From: Alphaproteobacteria bacterium
GTDB taxonomy: Bacteria; Pseudomonadota; Alphaproteobacteria; Micavibrionales; Micavibrionaceae
Assembly: GCA_016699735.1 (NCBI GenBank)
Contig: CP065008.1
Coordinates: forward strand, 1,426,001-1,490,000
Length of the DNA stretch: 64,000 nt
Direction of reading: 5' to 3'
Each line of letters starts with the position of its first letter. Positions within the stretch are counted from its first letter, which is position 1. A program made the translations under genes and the position numbers. Positions 1 through 8,695 of this stretch are shown piece by piece. Below the pieces are notes generated by a model. It was not told where the DNA came from and searched no databases. It was given only the letters and a program-made list of their open reading frames with translations.

Positions 1-2222
1 AGCATATACTGGTAGATCGGCATAAATTTGATTTCAGGATCTTTCAGATAAGCCGGCGGTGCGATGATGCAGAACGGGTGGATCTTTTCCGGCGTAATGC
101 CCACATGGTTGAAATAGCTTTCACCCAGCTTGACCACCATGTCCGGAGTCACCCCGAATTTTTCCGCGATGAACTGCTTGAGCATCTTGAAGTTGGTGAT
201 CTCCTTGGGGATATTGAATTGCGGGGCGCTGACCGTCAGGCCTTTGCCCTCATAGCGTTCGGGAACCGGCGCGTGCTTGATCGTAAATCCGGCATGAACA
301 TCGCCCTTGAGGCTCTTTGTCAACGGCACGACCACGGCGGTGTTAATGGTTTTGTCGTCGGAAATTACGAAATCCGTCATATCGGAGGTCAGACCCGCGC
401 GTCCGCCCTGACTTTGCCCTTCTTCCACGAAGATGGAATTGACGGTCCGCAGTTGCCCCACCGCGCCCTTGACCTCGCGGAACCGTTTGTCGCTCTCCGC
501 CGCTTGCTTCAGGAAATCCTTGACGTCCAGAGTACTGACGATTTCTCCGGCGATCATCGAAACATCTTTGCTTGTCCAGTTTTCCGCTTTCAAATTCAGA
601 TGCTGGTAGAGGGCCAAAATTTGCAGTTCCAGCCTTCCATTGGGAATAAGGCCGACAGAAATTGCATCCAGAATCTGCTGGGCGCCGAATTCGCGGATCA
701 TGCTCTTGGCGCGGAAATGTGTGTTGTGAAAGATTTTGTTTTTCGGCGTGTAGGAGGCCAAGCCTTCTTCGACTTCGAGGTAGTAAGTATGGACCCGCTC
801 GTCAATATAGTTGGGGTCGGGGTAATACTCCGCCCCGCGTACCATGACCGTGGCCTCCTTCGGTTTCAAACCGATAAAATCGCGGGCGAATTTCTTGGTA
901 TTGGAGGCTTTAAGCTCCCCCATTTCATTGATGTGCCTGTACTCGGTGGCTATGGCCTCGACCATATGGCCGGACCATTGCCGTCCGTCGATGTTCAGAC
1001 CGACCCGCGGAACGGAGTTCACGATCCCGCGCACGATCCCGTCATGCAGGAAAATGTTCAGGCGCCCATCCTCGGTTACACGGTAGGGGATAACCTCGGC
1101 GATTTCCATACTGCGCGTGACGATATCGACCAGTTCGCCCGTCTTCTCGTTCCGCAGCGCCTTAATCTCAAGCGAACCCTTATCCTCGGTGATCCGCCGT
1201 TCCATGACAACAAGGCTCTCGCGTTCGGGCATTTTACGGGCAATCGCGATGAAGCTGGTCGGCGGGTCGCCCATCGGGTTGCCGTCGTTATCGTACAGGC
1301 GGAAATGCCCGTCGAAATTTTTGGTGACGAACGTCTCATCCCAGTGGGGTCCGGAATATTCAACCCGCGATCCAAGGATACGCAATTCACGACGGAATTC
1401 CTCGACCGTGAAAAACGTATATTCATAGGGCAGGTGGTGCTGCCAGTTCTCACGACTGTCTTTCCGCATGATGTACTCGTACGCCCATTTGTAGGGCAGG
1501 CGGAACAGGCGCGTCCGGGGGAAGCGCGGCGGAAGCTCCTCAAGGAAAAACCCACCGCAACCCGGATCCTGCTTGGGACGGGCGTGTTCGGAATACCAGA
1601 CCAGCAGGTCGGCCTCCGAGAGCTGCGAGACATCCTCGCCCTCGCTCTCCTCGTCGTGCATTTCCATGAGGATATAGTGTTGCGGCGGCGGACGGGCGTA
1701 ATCGCGCAGGAACATAACGCCATTATTCTTCAGCATATGAAAATGTTTCCGCAGCGTGTCGCTGACGATCCGCTCGTTATAGCGGGCGTTGGAAAAGACG
1801 ATGTGCAGAATGAAGGAATTGATGATGACGTCGATCGATCCCGGCGGGAACAGGTCGCTGGAGACATCGCCGTGTTTGAACTCAAGATTATGGAGCTTAT
1901 ATTTCTCCCGCGCCTTGTTCATGCTACGCTTGCTTTTGTCCACCCCGATGATTTTCATGTTCGGGCGAAGGGCGGCCATGGCATAGGTCAGCGAACCATC
2001 GCCGCATCCCATGTGCACGATCTTCGAGCCGGAGGGGACCAGCAAGTGCGAAAGCGTGAACCACGCCTGCCGGACGGACTCGAAGTCGATATCCTTGAGC
2101 AGGAAGTTCCGCTCCTCGATATAGTCGGGCGGCTTCTGGTCAAAAAGACTCTCGTATTCTTCCAGTCCGGTCCCCGGCCGTTCTTCGTCTTCCGGCGGTT
2201 GGTTGGGCGGGTCTGTGGTCAT
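1..2222 (-). CDS. large SAM-dependent methyltransferase-domain protein, 3' end cut by window edge
   Basis: The minus strand is open from an ATG at 2222 to the window start (about 740 codons) with no stop, so the C-terminus is missing. Near residues 60-90 there is a class I methyltransferase motif I, GSKIVHMGCGDGSLTYAMA, followed by an acidic motif-II region (IIGVDKSK) and NSFILH, as in SAM-binding Rossmann enzymes. The remaining ~500 residues (VPRVGLNIDGRQWSGHMVEA and onward) I do not recognise; part could be Nudix-like, but this is weak. The protein is far longer than a simple BioC-like methyltransferase. It is divergent from comF with a 121-nt gap. Substrate unknown. The plus-strand frame over the same bases is a codon-bias shadow. 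Confidence 0.8.
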   Translation of the reverse strand, partial: MTTDPPNQPPEDEERPGTGLEEYESLFDQKPPDYIEERNFLLKDIDFESVRQAWFTLSHLLVPSGSKIVHMGCGDGSLTYAMAALRPNMKIIGVDKSKRSMNKAREKYKLHNLEFKHGDVSSDLFPPGSIDVIINSFILHIVFSNARYNERIVSDTLRKHFHMLKNNGVMFLRDYARPPPQHYILMEMHDEESEGEDVSQLSEADLLVWYSEHARPKQDPGCGGFFLEELPPRFPRTRLFRLPYKWAYEYIMRKDSRENWQHHLPYEYTFFTVEEFRRELRILGSRVEYSGPHWDETFVTKNFDGHFRLYDNDGNPMGDPPTSFIAIARKMPERESLVVMERRITEDKGSLEIKALRNEKTGELVDIVTRSMEIAEVIPYRVTEDGRLNIFLHDGIVRGIVNSVPRVGLNIDGRQWSGHMVEAIATEYRHINEMGELKASNTKKFARDFIGLKPKEATVMVRGAEYYPDPNYIDERVHTYYLEVEEGLASYTPKNKIFHNTHFRAKSMIREFGAQQILDAISVGLIPNGRLELQILALYQHLNLKAENWTSKDVSMIAGEIVSTLDVKDFLKQAAESDKRFREVKGAVGQLRTVNSIFVEEGQSQGGRAGLTSDMTDFVISDDKTINTAVVVPLTKSLKGDVHAGFTIKHAPVPERYEGKGLTVSAPQFNIPKEITNFKMLKQFIAEKFGVTPDMVVKLGESYFNHVGITPEKIHPFCIIAPPAYLKDPEIKFMPIYQYM

Positions 2223-2343
2223 GAAGTGCTCTGGTTACCCCAAAATGTCTTAATTACAAATTTTTTCTGTATTATGCAAAACAACGGGGCAAAGTACCAG
2301 TAATAAATGCTCTAACCGCAACGATTGCCGAATCACAGACCTT

Positions 2344-3153
2344 ATGAATAGGATGAAACACGGTAAGGATCAACGAAAAGATATCGGATATAAACGGGGA
2401 ATGAGACAAGCTAAGGCCAAGGTATCAAAGGCTTTTTTACAGTTTACTGACCTGGTTTTGCCCCCGCGGTGCGTGGTAACGGGCGAAATCGTGGACCGGC
2501 AGGGGATGCTGGCGCCCAAGGCTTGGGCCGGACTGGATTTTATTGCGGCTCCGCATTGTAACACCTGCGGCATCCCCTTCGCCTATGACGCGCTGGACGG
2601 CGGGGAGGGGGCGTGCCTGTCCTGTATCGACCATCCGCCGCCTTACGCATCGGCTCGCTCGGCGGTGAAATATAACGACACCAGCCGCACCCTGATTCTC
2701 GCCTTCAAGCACAGCGACAAGACCCACATGGCCGAAGCCTTCGTGCCGTGGATGAAGCAGGCCGGGAAGGAGATACTGGAAAAAGCCGATGCCCTGATCC
2801 CGGTGCCTCTGCACCGTTGGCGGATTCTGTCACGCCGCTACAACCAGTCCGCGCTGTTGTCTGAGGTTCTGTCGCGGGAAACGAAAATTCCAAGCTATCC
2901 TCTGGCGCTCAGACGCATCCGCGCCACACCGAGTCAGGGGCATCTGACCGCCGGGGAGCGGCATAAAAACGTCAAGGCGGCGTTCGCCGTTCATCCGGCC
3001 TATATCAAAAAACTGGAGGGCAAGACGGTTGTTCTGGTGGATGATGTCTACACGACCGGGGCGACCGTGAAGGAATGCGCCAAAATTCTCCGCAAGGCCG
3101 GAGCCGCGCACGTTTATGTTTTGACCTTGGCCCGCGTGGCGCGTGAAACGTAA
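2344..3153 (+). CDS. comF: ComF family phosphoribosyltransferase-like protein
   Basis: 269 codons. The N-terminal part has the double zinc-ribbon cysteines of the family (PPRCVVTGE, then CNTCGIP and CLSC). The C-terminal half is a type I PRTase fold with the PRPP-binding loop VVLVDDVYTTGATVKEC near residues 234-248 and the family signature RYNQSALL. In competent bacteria ComF helps single-stranded DNA handling during transformation; in many alphaproteobacteria it is simply a conserved PRTase of unclear substrate. The start is uncertain: an in-frame ATG at 2401 would give a more typical 250-residue protein. Divergent from the methyltransferase; convergent with the UbiH gene, whose stop lies 2 nt away. 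Confidence 0.85.
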   Translation: MNRMKHGKDQRKDIGYKRGMRQAKAKVSKAFLQFTDLVLPPRCVVTGEIVDRQGMLAPKAWAGLDFIAAPHCNTCGIPFAYDALDGGEGACLSCIDHPPPYASARSAVKYNDTSRTLILAFKHSDKTHMAEAFVPWMKQAGKEILEKADALIPVPLHRWRILSRRYNQSALLSEVLSRETKIPSYPLALRRIRATPSQGHLTAGERHKNVKAAFAVHPAYIKKLEGKTVVLVDDVYTTGATVKECAKILRKAGAAHVYVLTLARVARET

Positions 3154-3155
3154 AT

Positions 3156-4406
3156 CTAAAGCGGAAGCCCACGCGCCAGCCGCCCTGCATCGAGAGAGGG
3201 AGCCAGCCCGTGCCGCATCGCCTGATGACGCAAAGGCGCAAAACCGGAAATCACCTTCAGCCCCGCCCGGCGCAGATCGCGCAGAGGCAGTCTTTCGTTG
3301 CTGACAATCCGGTTCATGAAATCCACGCCCGCGACGCGGCTGCCGATATCCGTCCGGCGGCGTTTCTCGAAATCCTTCAGGATGCTGGCGCTGCCGGGAT
3401 CAAGACCGAGGCGCAGCGCATCAACAACTGTTTCCGCCAGCGAGGCGACGTCGCGCAGACTGAGGTTCAACCCCTGCGCCGTGATCGGAGACATAACGTG
3501 CGCGGCCTCGGCGATCAGCGCCGTGCGCGGCGCGGAGAGTTTCACAGCTTTCATGCTCATCAGCGGCCAGGATTCCGGTGGGGTTTCAAGGGTAATTCCC
3601 CCCAGAAGATTATCGGTTTTTTCCTGAAGGGTTTGGGTGAAGGCCTCACGCGAAAGCGTTAGAAGCTCATCCGCCTTCTGTTCAGGCACGACCCAGACAA
3701 CGCTGGACTGGTTACCCGGCATGGGCACGAGAGCCAGAGGCCCGCCGGGGCGGTGAAACTCGGTGGCAGTAAAATTATGGCTGCGCGAATGATTGATGAT
3801 GCAGGTCACCGCGCTTTGACCGTACTCCTGTTTACGGCTTTCAATTCCACTGAGAGACCGCACGAGCGAGGCCCGCCCGTCCGCGCCGACCAGAAGTCGG
3901 GCGGTAATCGTGTTGCCGTCCTCAAGCGTGGCCTTGATGCCGCCTTCTTGCGGCGTAAAATCGCGCAAGCTGCCCGGAACGTGTAGAGTGATGCAGGGCA
4001 GGCTTTTGACCTGTTCATATAAGGCCGCCCGCAGGATGGAATTGGGCAGGTTCATCCCAAAGCGCTCCATCCCGATTTCCTGCGCCTCGAATTCGCGGGT
4101 AATCGTTTCCTGCTCCGGCAGACTATCGTCGATGATCCGCATGGTCTGGAGGGGCGTCCCGTATTCGTCGATCACGGCGCCGATCCCCGCAGCCCGGAGG
4201 ATGTTCAGGGACGATTCCATCAAAGCAACGGTTCTGCCTGAAGGCGAGGTCTCCTTAAGCTTGGGCGCAGGCTGCGGATCGACGATGTCCGTCCGTACGC
4301 CCGCCCGTCCCAGAATGGCCGCAAGGGTCAGTCCGGCCATCCCTCCGCCGATAATCAGAAGATCGGGTTTTTTCACGGCGGACCTGTTCTTTTTGGCGCT
4401 CTTCAT
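3156..4406 (-). CDS. UbiH/UbiF/COQ6-family FAD-dependent hydroxylase
   Basis: 416 residues. The FAD dinucleotide motif GGGMAG lies at 20-25, the DG motif GADGRASLVR at 174-183, and the second FAD motif AEAAHVMSPITAQGLNLSLRD-like segment near 300-320, in the AEAAH...QGLNL form usual for alphaproteobacterial ubiquinone hydroxylases. The family hydroxylates the ubiquinone ring (C5, C6 or C1) with NAD(P)H and O2 at the inner membrane. Which position cannot be told from sequence. Basic N-terminal residues precede the Rossmann strand. The gene is alone on its strand, between comF and grxC. Confidence 0.85.
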   Translation of the reverse strand: MKSAKKNRSAVKKPDLLIIGGGMAGLTLAAILGRAGVRTDIVDPQPAPKLKETSPSGRTVALMESSLNILRAAGIGAVIDEYGTPLQTMRIIDDSLPEQETITREFEAQEIGMERFGMNLPNSILRAALYEQVKSLPCITLHVPGSLRDFTPQEGGIKATLEDGNTITARLLVGADGRASLVRSLSGIESRKQEYGQSAVTCIINHSRSHNFTATEFHRPGGPLALVPMPGNQSSVVWVVPEQKADELLTLSREAFTQTLQEKTDNLLGGITLETPPESWPLMSMKAVKLSAPRTALIAEAAHVMSPITAQGLNLSLRDVASLAETVVDALRLGLDPGSASILKDFEKRRRTDIGSRVAGVDFMNRIVSNERLPLRDLRRAGLKVISGFAPLRHQAMRHGLAPSLDAGRLARGLPL

Positions 4407-4493
4407 GCTAAAGTCCCCTGTCTGGAAACGTAAGGGATATTAGGCCCGAACGGCGCCGGACACAACTGCAAAGCTGCACGCAAAGAGGACGCC

Positions 4494-4751
4494 ATGGCCA
4501 AAGTCGAAATCTATACCTGGACCACTTGTCCCTACTGTATACGGGCCAAGGCCTTGCTGGATTCCAAGGGCGTAAAATACACCGAATACAATATCACGGG
4601 GGACAATGCGGCGCGGGCAAAGATGATTGAGCGCACAGGCGGCCCTGACTCAGTTCCGCAGATTTTCATCGACGGAAAACACTACGGCGGCTGCGACGAT
4701 ATTCACGCGCTCGACGCCAAGGGCAAGCTCGACCCTTTGCTGGCCGCGTGA
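4494..4751 (+). CDS. grxC: glutaredoxin 3
   Basis: 85 residues, the normal length for GrxC. The dithiol active site CPYC is at 12-15, followed by the glutathione-binding TVP-like loop (DSVPQIFI) and GGCDD motif. Reduces disulfides and glutathione mixed disulfides in the cytoplasm. Preceded by a GAGGACGCC Shine-Dalgarno region. It is the first gene of a plus-strand run; the nitrilase-like gene starts 17 nt after its stop, a neighbourhood common in alphaproteobacteria. Confidence 0.95.
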   Translation: MAKVEIYTWTTCPYCIRAKALLDSKGVKYTEYNITGDNAARAKMIERTGGPDSVPQIFIDGKHYGGCDDIHALDAKGKLDPLLAA

Positions 4752-4768
4752 GTGAGGGATAAGAACGT

Positions 4769-5596
4769 ATGGCTGACATTCTGAAAGTCGCCTGCATCCA
4801 GACCAGCAGCGGTCCGGTCATCGAAGATAATCTGAAAGCAACCGGAGAGATGATCCGAGCTGCCGCCGCGATGGGCGCACAATTTATCGCTACGCCTGAA
4901 AACACGTGTCATATGCTCAGCCCCGGCAGCGAGAAAAAGAGGTCAGCTCCCTCGCAGGAGGATCATCCCGGCGTGCCGTTTTATGCGGCTCTTGCGTCCG
5001 ATTTGGATATCTGGCTGCTAACGGGGTCGATGGCGGTGCGCTTCGATGAACATCGGATTGCCAACCGCAGTTTCCTTTTTGATAACACGGGAAACCTTGT
5101 CGCGCATTACGATAAAATTCACCTGTTCGCGGCCAAGCTATCCGACACGGAGCAATACAACGAGGCGGAAACCATCAGTGCGGGTGAGGAGGCTGTCGTT
5201 GCGGATTCGCCGTGGGGTGGGATCGGCCTGAGCATTTGCTACGATCTCCGTTTTTCCCACCTTTACCGTGATCTGGCGAAGGCCGGCGCAAATATTCTCA
5301 CAGTTCCGGCGGCCTTTACGGTTCCAACGGGCAAGGCGCACTGGGAAGTCCTGCTCCGCGCCCGTGCCATTGAAACGGGATGCTTCGTCATCGCCCCCGG
5401 CCAGACCGGAGAGCATGAGGGGGGAAGAAGGACGTGGGGCCATTCCCTCATCATCAATCCGTGGGGGGAAATCCTTGCCGATGCAGGCAACGCCGTGGGC
5501 ATCATTACAGCCGATCTCGATCTGTTTCAGGTTGAGCAGGCCCGCACAAAAATTCCCTCCCTCCATCACGACAGAACGTATAGGGTAAACGCATGA
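4769..5596 (+). CDS. carbon-nitrogen hydrolase (Nit-like omega-amidase)
   Basis: 275 residues. The catalytic triad of the nitrilase superfamily is visible: Glu44 (ATPENTC), Lys116 (HYDKIHLF) and Cys157 (SICYDLRF). The GHEVL-like general features and DLRF after the cysteine match the Nit1/Nit2 branch, which removes amide groups from deaminated glutathione or alpha-keto acid amides. Pairing with grxC fits a glutathione-repair role, but this is inferred. Its stop overlaps the start of the next gene (ATGA), so translation is probably coupled. Confidence 0.9.
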   Translation: MADILKVACIQTSSGPVIEDNLKATGEMIRAAAAMGAQFIATPENTCHMLSPGSEKKRSAPSQEDHPGVPFYAALASDLDIWLLTGSMAVRFDEHRIANRSFLFDNTGNLVAHYDKIHLFAAKLSDTEQYNEAETISAGEEAVVADSPWGGIGLSICYDLRFSHLYRDLAKAGANILTVPAAFTVPTGKAHWEVLLRARAIETGCFVIAPGQTGEHEGGRRTWGHSLIINPWGEILADAGNAVGIITADLDLFQVEQARTKIPSLHHDRTYRVNA

Positions 5597-6789
5597 GCAA
5601 GAAAAAAAGCAAGACAGGCCATGAAGCGCTCGGAGGGAACACCAAACTGGTTCATATGGGCCGTAACCCGGATGCCTATTTCGGTTTGGCCAACCTTCCG
5701 GTCGGGCGGGTCTCGACGATCATGTATCCCTCGTTGGAAGCCTATGAAAACCCCAGCCACAAATTCCGCTACGGGCGTGTCGGGAACCCTGCAAGCGAAG
5801 CCTTCGAAACCGCGATTGCGGAGCTGGAGGAAGGGTGCAACGCCATCACGGCTTCCTCCGGCCTCGGCGCGATTACCACGGCCATTCTGGCTTTCGTGAA
5901 AAGCGGCGATCATCTCCTGATGTGCGATGGAATCTATCCGCCGACACGGCAGTTCTGCGACGATACGCTCAGGCGCATGGGCGTGGAGGTGGAGTATTAC
6001 GATCCCCTGATCGGCAAGGGCATCGAAAAACGGATCCGCAAGAACACGACCCTGATTTACATGGAGTCTCCGTGTTCGGCGACGTTCGAGGTGCAGGACG
6101 TTCCGGCGATAGCCGCTGCGGCCAAGAAGCACGGCGTGATGACCATGATTGACAACAGCTGGTCCGGCGGCCTGTTGTTCAAACCGATCCGCCATGGTGT
6201 GAATGTGTCGGTCCAATCAGCCACGAAATATATCGGCGGTCATTCGGACCTCACGATGGGTGTGGCTGTCGCGGATACAGAAAAAACATACAAAACTCTC
6301 AAGCGTGGCGCCGTGAATATCGGCGCCTTTGCCTCGCCGGACGATCTCTGGCTGGCCCTGCGCGGGCTGCGGACGATGGCCGTCCGCATGAAACAGAATG
6401 CACAGAATGCGATGGTTGTCGCGCAATGGCTGGAAAAGCAACCTGAGATCAAACGCGTTTTCTACCCGCCACTGAAAAACGATCCCAGCCATAAACTCTG
6501 GAAGCGCGATTTTTCAGGAGCCAACGGTCTACTGGCGATCCTGCTAAAGGAGGCGCCGAAAAAAGCCGCCTCGGATTTCGTCAACGGACTGGAACTCTTC
6601 CCGATCGGCAGCAGTTGGGGCGGCTACGAAAGCCTCCTGCAGCCGCAGTATCTGGAGAAATACCGCTCCGCCGTGCCGTGGACCGAAAAGGGCGCCTGTC
6701 TGCGCCTGCAGATCGGGCTCGAAGATCCCGAGGATCTGATCGTCGATCTGGAAAAAGGTCTGGAGCGCTTTCGTAAAGCGTGTAAATAA
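5593..6789 (+). CDS. metC: cystathionine beta-lyase / Cys-Met metabolism PLP enzyme
   Basis: 398 residues of the Cys/Met metabolism gamma-family. The PLP lysine is Lys212 in SATKYIGGHSD, with the upstream YGRVGNPA and SSGLGAI cofactor-loop motifs and MIDNSW before it. The SSWGGYESL segment near the C-terminus is typical of the MetC branch that cleaves cystathionine to homocysteine, pyruvate and ammonia. Starts inside the stop of the nitrilase-like gene (ATGA overlap). Closely related cystathionine gamma-synthases and lyases cannot be fully excluded. Confidence 0.87.
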   Translation: MSKKKSKTGHEALGGNTKLVHMGRNPDAYFGLANLPVGRVSTIMYPSLEAYENPSHKFRYGRVGNPASEAFETAIAELEEGCNAITASSGLGAITTAILAFVKSGDHLLMCDGIYPPTRQFCDDTLRRMGVEVEYYDPLIGKGIEKRIRKNTTLIYMESPCSATFEVQDVPAIAAAAKKHGVMTMIDNSWSGGLLFKPIRHGVNVSVQSATKYIGGHSDLTMGVAVADTEKTYKTLKRGAVNIGAFASPDDLWLALRGLRTMAVRMKQNAQNAMVVAQWLEKQPEIKRVFYPPLKNDPSHKLWKRDFSGANGLLAILLKEAPKKAASDFVNGLELFPIGSSWGGYESLLQPQYLEKYRSAVPWTEKGACLRLQIGLEDPEDLIVDLEKGLERFRKACK

Positions 6790-6816
6790 AAAATCATAAT
6801 ATGATGGAGAAATGAC

Positions 6817-8307
6817 ATGAGTAACCTCAAGGATGATGCAATCTATCTGGGAAAAAGCGTCGGTGCGGACCCACAGCCTCAATATCTTCCCCTGCAATGG
6901 GGCAACCGCCACGGCCTGATCGCCGGTGCGACCGGAACCGGAAAGACGGTGACTCTGCAGGTTCTGGCGGAGGGGTTCGCCTATGCGGGCGTTCCGGTGT
7001 TCATGGCGGACGTGAAGGGGGATTTATCGGGAATCTGTATGCCCTCGGCTAAACAGGATTTTCTCCTCAAACGCGCCGAGCAGATAGGGTTCAGCGATGA
7101 ATATCAGGGGCAAGCCTTCCCCGTGACCTTCTGGGATCTCTACGGGGAGCAGGGGCATCCCGTGCGGACAACGATTTCGGAAATGGGGCCGCTGCTGCTT
7201 GCGCGTATTCTCGAACTCAATGAGACACAGGAAGGTGTTCTGAACATCGCCTTCCGCGTGGCAGACGAGCAGGGTCTGCTGCTCATGGATATGAAAGACC
7301 TCCGGGCCTTCCTGACTGATATGAGCGAACAGCGCACCGAGATTTCGGCCAAGTACGGGAACGTCACGCCCCAGACCATCGCCACAATTCAGCGGGCGTT
7401 GTTGCAACTGGAATCGCAGGGCGGGGAAAGTTTCTTCGGAGAACCTGCGCTCGACTTGCGCGATTTTATGCGGACCGATCTCGACGGCTTCGGGATGATC
7501 AATATTCTGGCCGCCGACCGACTGATGCTCTCACCGCGCCTTTACGCCACGTTCCTGCTCTGGATGCTGTCTGAACTCTTTGAAGAACTGCCCGAGGCGG
7601 GCGACGGCGACAAGCCCAAGCTGGTTTTCTTCTTCGACGAGGCGCATTTGCTGTTTAACGACGCGCCGAAATCCCTGCTGGAAAAAGTCGAGCAGGTCGT
7701 GCGACTGATCCGCTCAAAGGGGGTCGGCATCTTTTTCATCACGCAGAATCCCGACGACGTGCCGGAATCGATCCTCGGCCAACTCGGCAACCGCTTCCAG
7801 CACGCGCTGCGCTCCTTCACGCCGCGCCAGCAGCAGGCGATCAAGCAGGCCGCCGAAACCTACCGTGAAAATCCGGCCTTCAAGGTGGCGGAGGTGATTA
7901 CCGAACTCGAGGTCGGCGAGGCTCTTGTTTCTACTCTTGAGGGCAAGGGGCAGCCTTCGATTGTTCAGCGGACCCTGATCCGGCCGCCTTCGGCCCGTCT
8001 GGGACCGGCCACGGAAGAGGCCCGCCGAACGACCCGTACGGGGAGTTTGATGGGTAAGAAGTACGATCAGGTCATCGACAGCGAATCCGCCTACGAAGTT
8101 TTGCAAAAGCGCGCCGAAAAAGCAACGCAGCAGGCGCAGACCGCCCAGAAGACGGCGGCGGAAGCCAAAACGAAAGGTTCGGCGTCGCGTCGTCAGTCTC
8201 CGGTGGAAGCGGCGGTCATGTCCGCCGTTCGTACAGTCAGCACAACGGTCACACGCCGGATCACATCCGAAATCGTGCGCGGCATTATGGGCGCGTTTAA
8301 AAGATAG
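6817..8307 (+). CDS. HerA-like / DUF853 (YjgR-type) ATPase
   Basis: 496 residues. Walker A GATGTGKT at 37-44, and a Walker B-like stretch VFFFDEAHLLF near 270, followed by sensor-type FITQNPDDVP. The order matches the DUF853/YjgR group of HerA/FtsK-type P-loop ATPases. The C-terminal ~70 residues are Ala/Gln/Lys-rich and may be a flexible or coiled-coil tail, ending in a basic amphipathic piece. Cellular role of YjgR-type proteins is not established. A GGAGAA Shine-Dalgarno precedes the ATG. Ends 3 nt from the convergent XRE gene. Confidence 0.88.
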   Translation: MSNLKDDAIYLGKSVGADPQPQYLPLQWGNRHGLIAGATGTGKTVTLQVLAEGFAYAGVPVFMADVKGDLSGICMPSAKQDFLLKRAEQIGFSDEYQGQAFPVTFWDLYGEQGHPVRTTISEMGPLLLARILELNETQEGVLNIAFRVADEQGLLLMDMKDLRAFLTDMSEQRTEISAKYGNVTPQTIATIQRALLQLESQGGESFFGEPALDLRDFMRTDLDGFGMINILAADRLMLSPRLYATFLLWMLSELFEELPEAGDGDKPKLVFFFDEAHLLFNDAPKSLLEKVEQVVRLIRSKGVGIFFITQNPDDVPESILGQLGNRFQHALRSFTPRQQQAIKQAAETYRENPAFKVAEVITELEVGEALVSTLEGKGQPSIVQRTLIRPPSARLGPATEEARRTTRTGSLMGKKYDQVIDSESAYEVLQKRAEKATQQAQTAQKTAAEAKTKGSASRRQSPVEAAVMSAVRTVSTTVTRRITSEIVRGIMGAFKR

Positions 8308-8310
8308 TCC

Positions 8311-8625
8311 CTAAACCAGAAGGCTCAGATCGACTTTCAAAATATCGGCGAGGGCTTTCATCGCCCGGATCGAGCCGTCTTTTTTCCCGGTTTCGATTTC
8401 GGTGAGATAGGGGCGGGAGATGCCCGATTGCTCCGCCAGTTCTTTTTGCGTCAGGCCGCGGTGCTTGCGGAGAACTTTCAGCGGACTGTCCTCACGGGCG
8501 GTGAGCCTGTCCAGAACCTCTGCGGGCAGGTCAGAGGTTTTCTGTTCACCCGTCAGTTCCCGATACTCATGAAGCGGAACGAGAACGTAAGGCTTCCCCT
8601 GAATATGCAGAAGATCATATTTCAT
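8311..8625 (-). CDS. XRE-family helix-turn-helix regulator, antitoxin-like
   Basis: 104 residues. Residues ~50-104 form a Cro/CI-type helix-turn-helix (LRKHRGLTQKELAEQSGIS, then RPYLTEIETG). The N-terminal ~45 residues (MKYDLLHIQGKPYVLVPLHE) resemble the short beta-rich N-terminal piece of PHD/antitoxin-type regulators. No partner toxin is adjacent: upstream is the divergent-oriented intergenic region and LpxR. So a lone regulator or orphan antitoxin. A good AGGGAGAGGG Shine-Dalgarno precedes the start. Confidence 0.8.
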   Translation of the reverse strand: MKYDLLHIQGKPYVLVPLHEYRELTGEQKTSDLPAEVLDRLTAREDSPLKVLRKHRGLTQKELAEQSGISRPYLTEIETGKKDGSIRAMKALADILKVDLSLLV

Positions 8626-8695
8626 AACCCTCTCCCTTTCCCGTTATCATAAGACAAAAGAAATCCGATCCAAAGACCTATCGCCGCTGCGGCCC

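Noticed and set aside
78..2303. 741-codon plus-strand open frame opposite the methyltransferase
   Set aside because: Minus strand encodes a coherent methyltransferase with known motifs; the plus translation is low-complexity without any domain, a codon-bias shadow.
8311..8625. Toxin-antitoxin module at the XRE gene
   Set aside because: No adjacent toxin-sized ORF on the same strand; neighbours are an ATPase and an outer-membrane enzyme.
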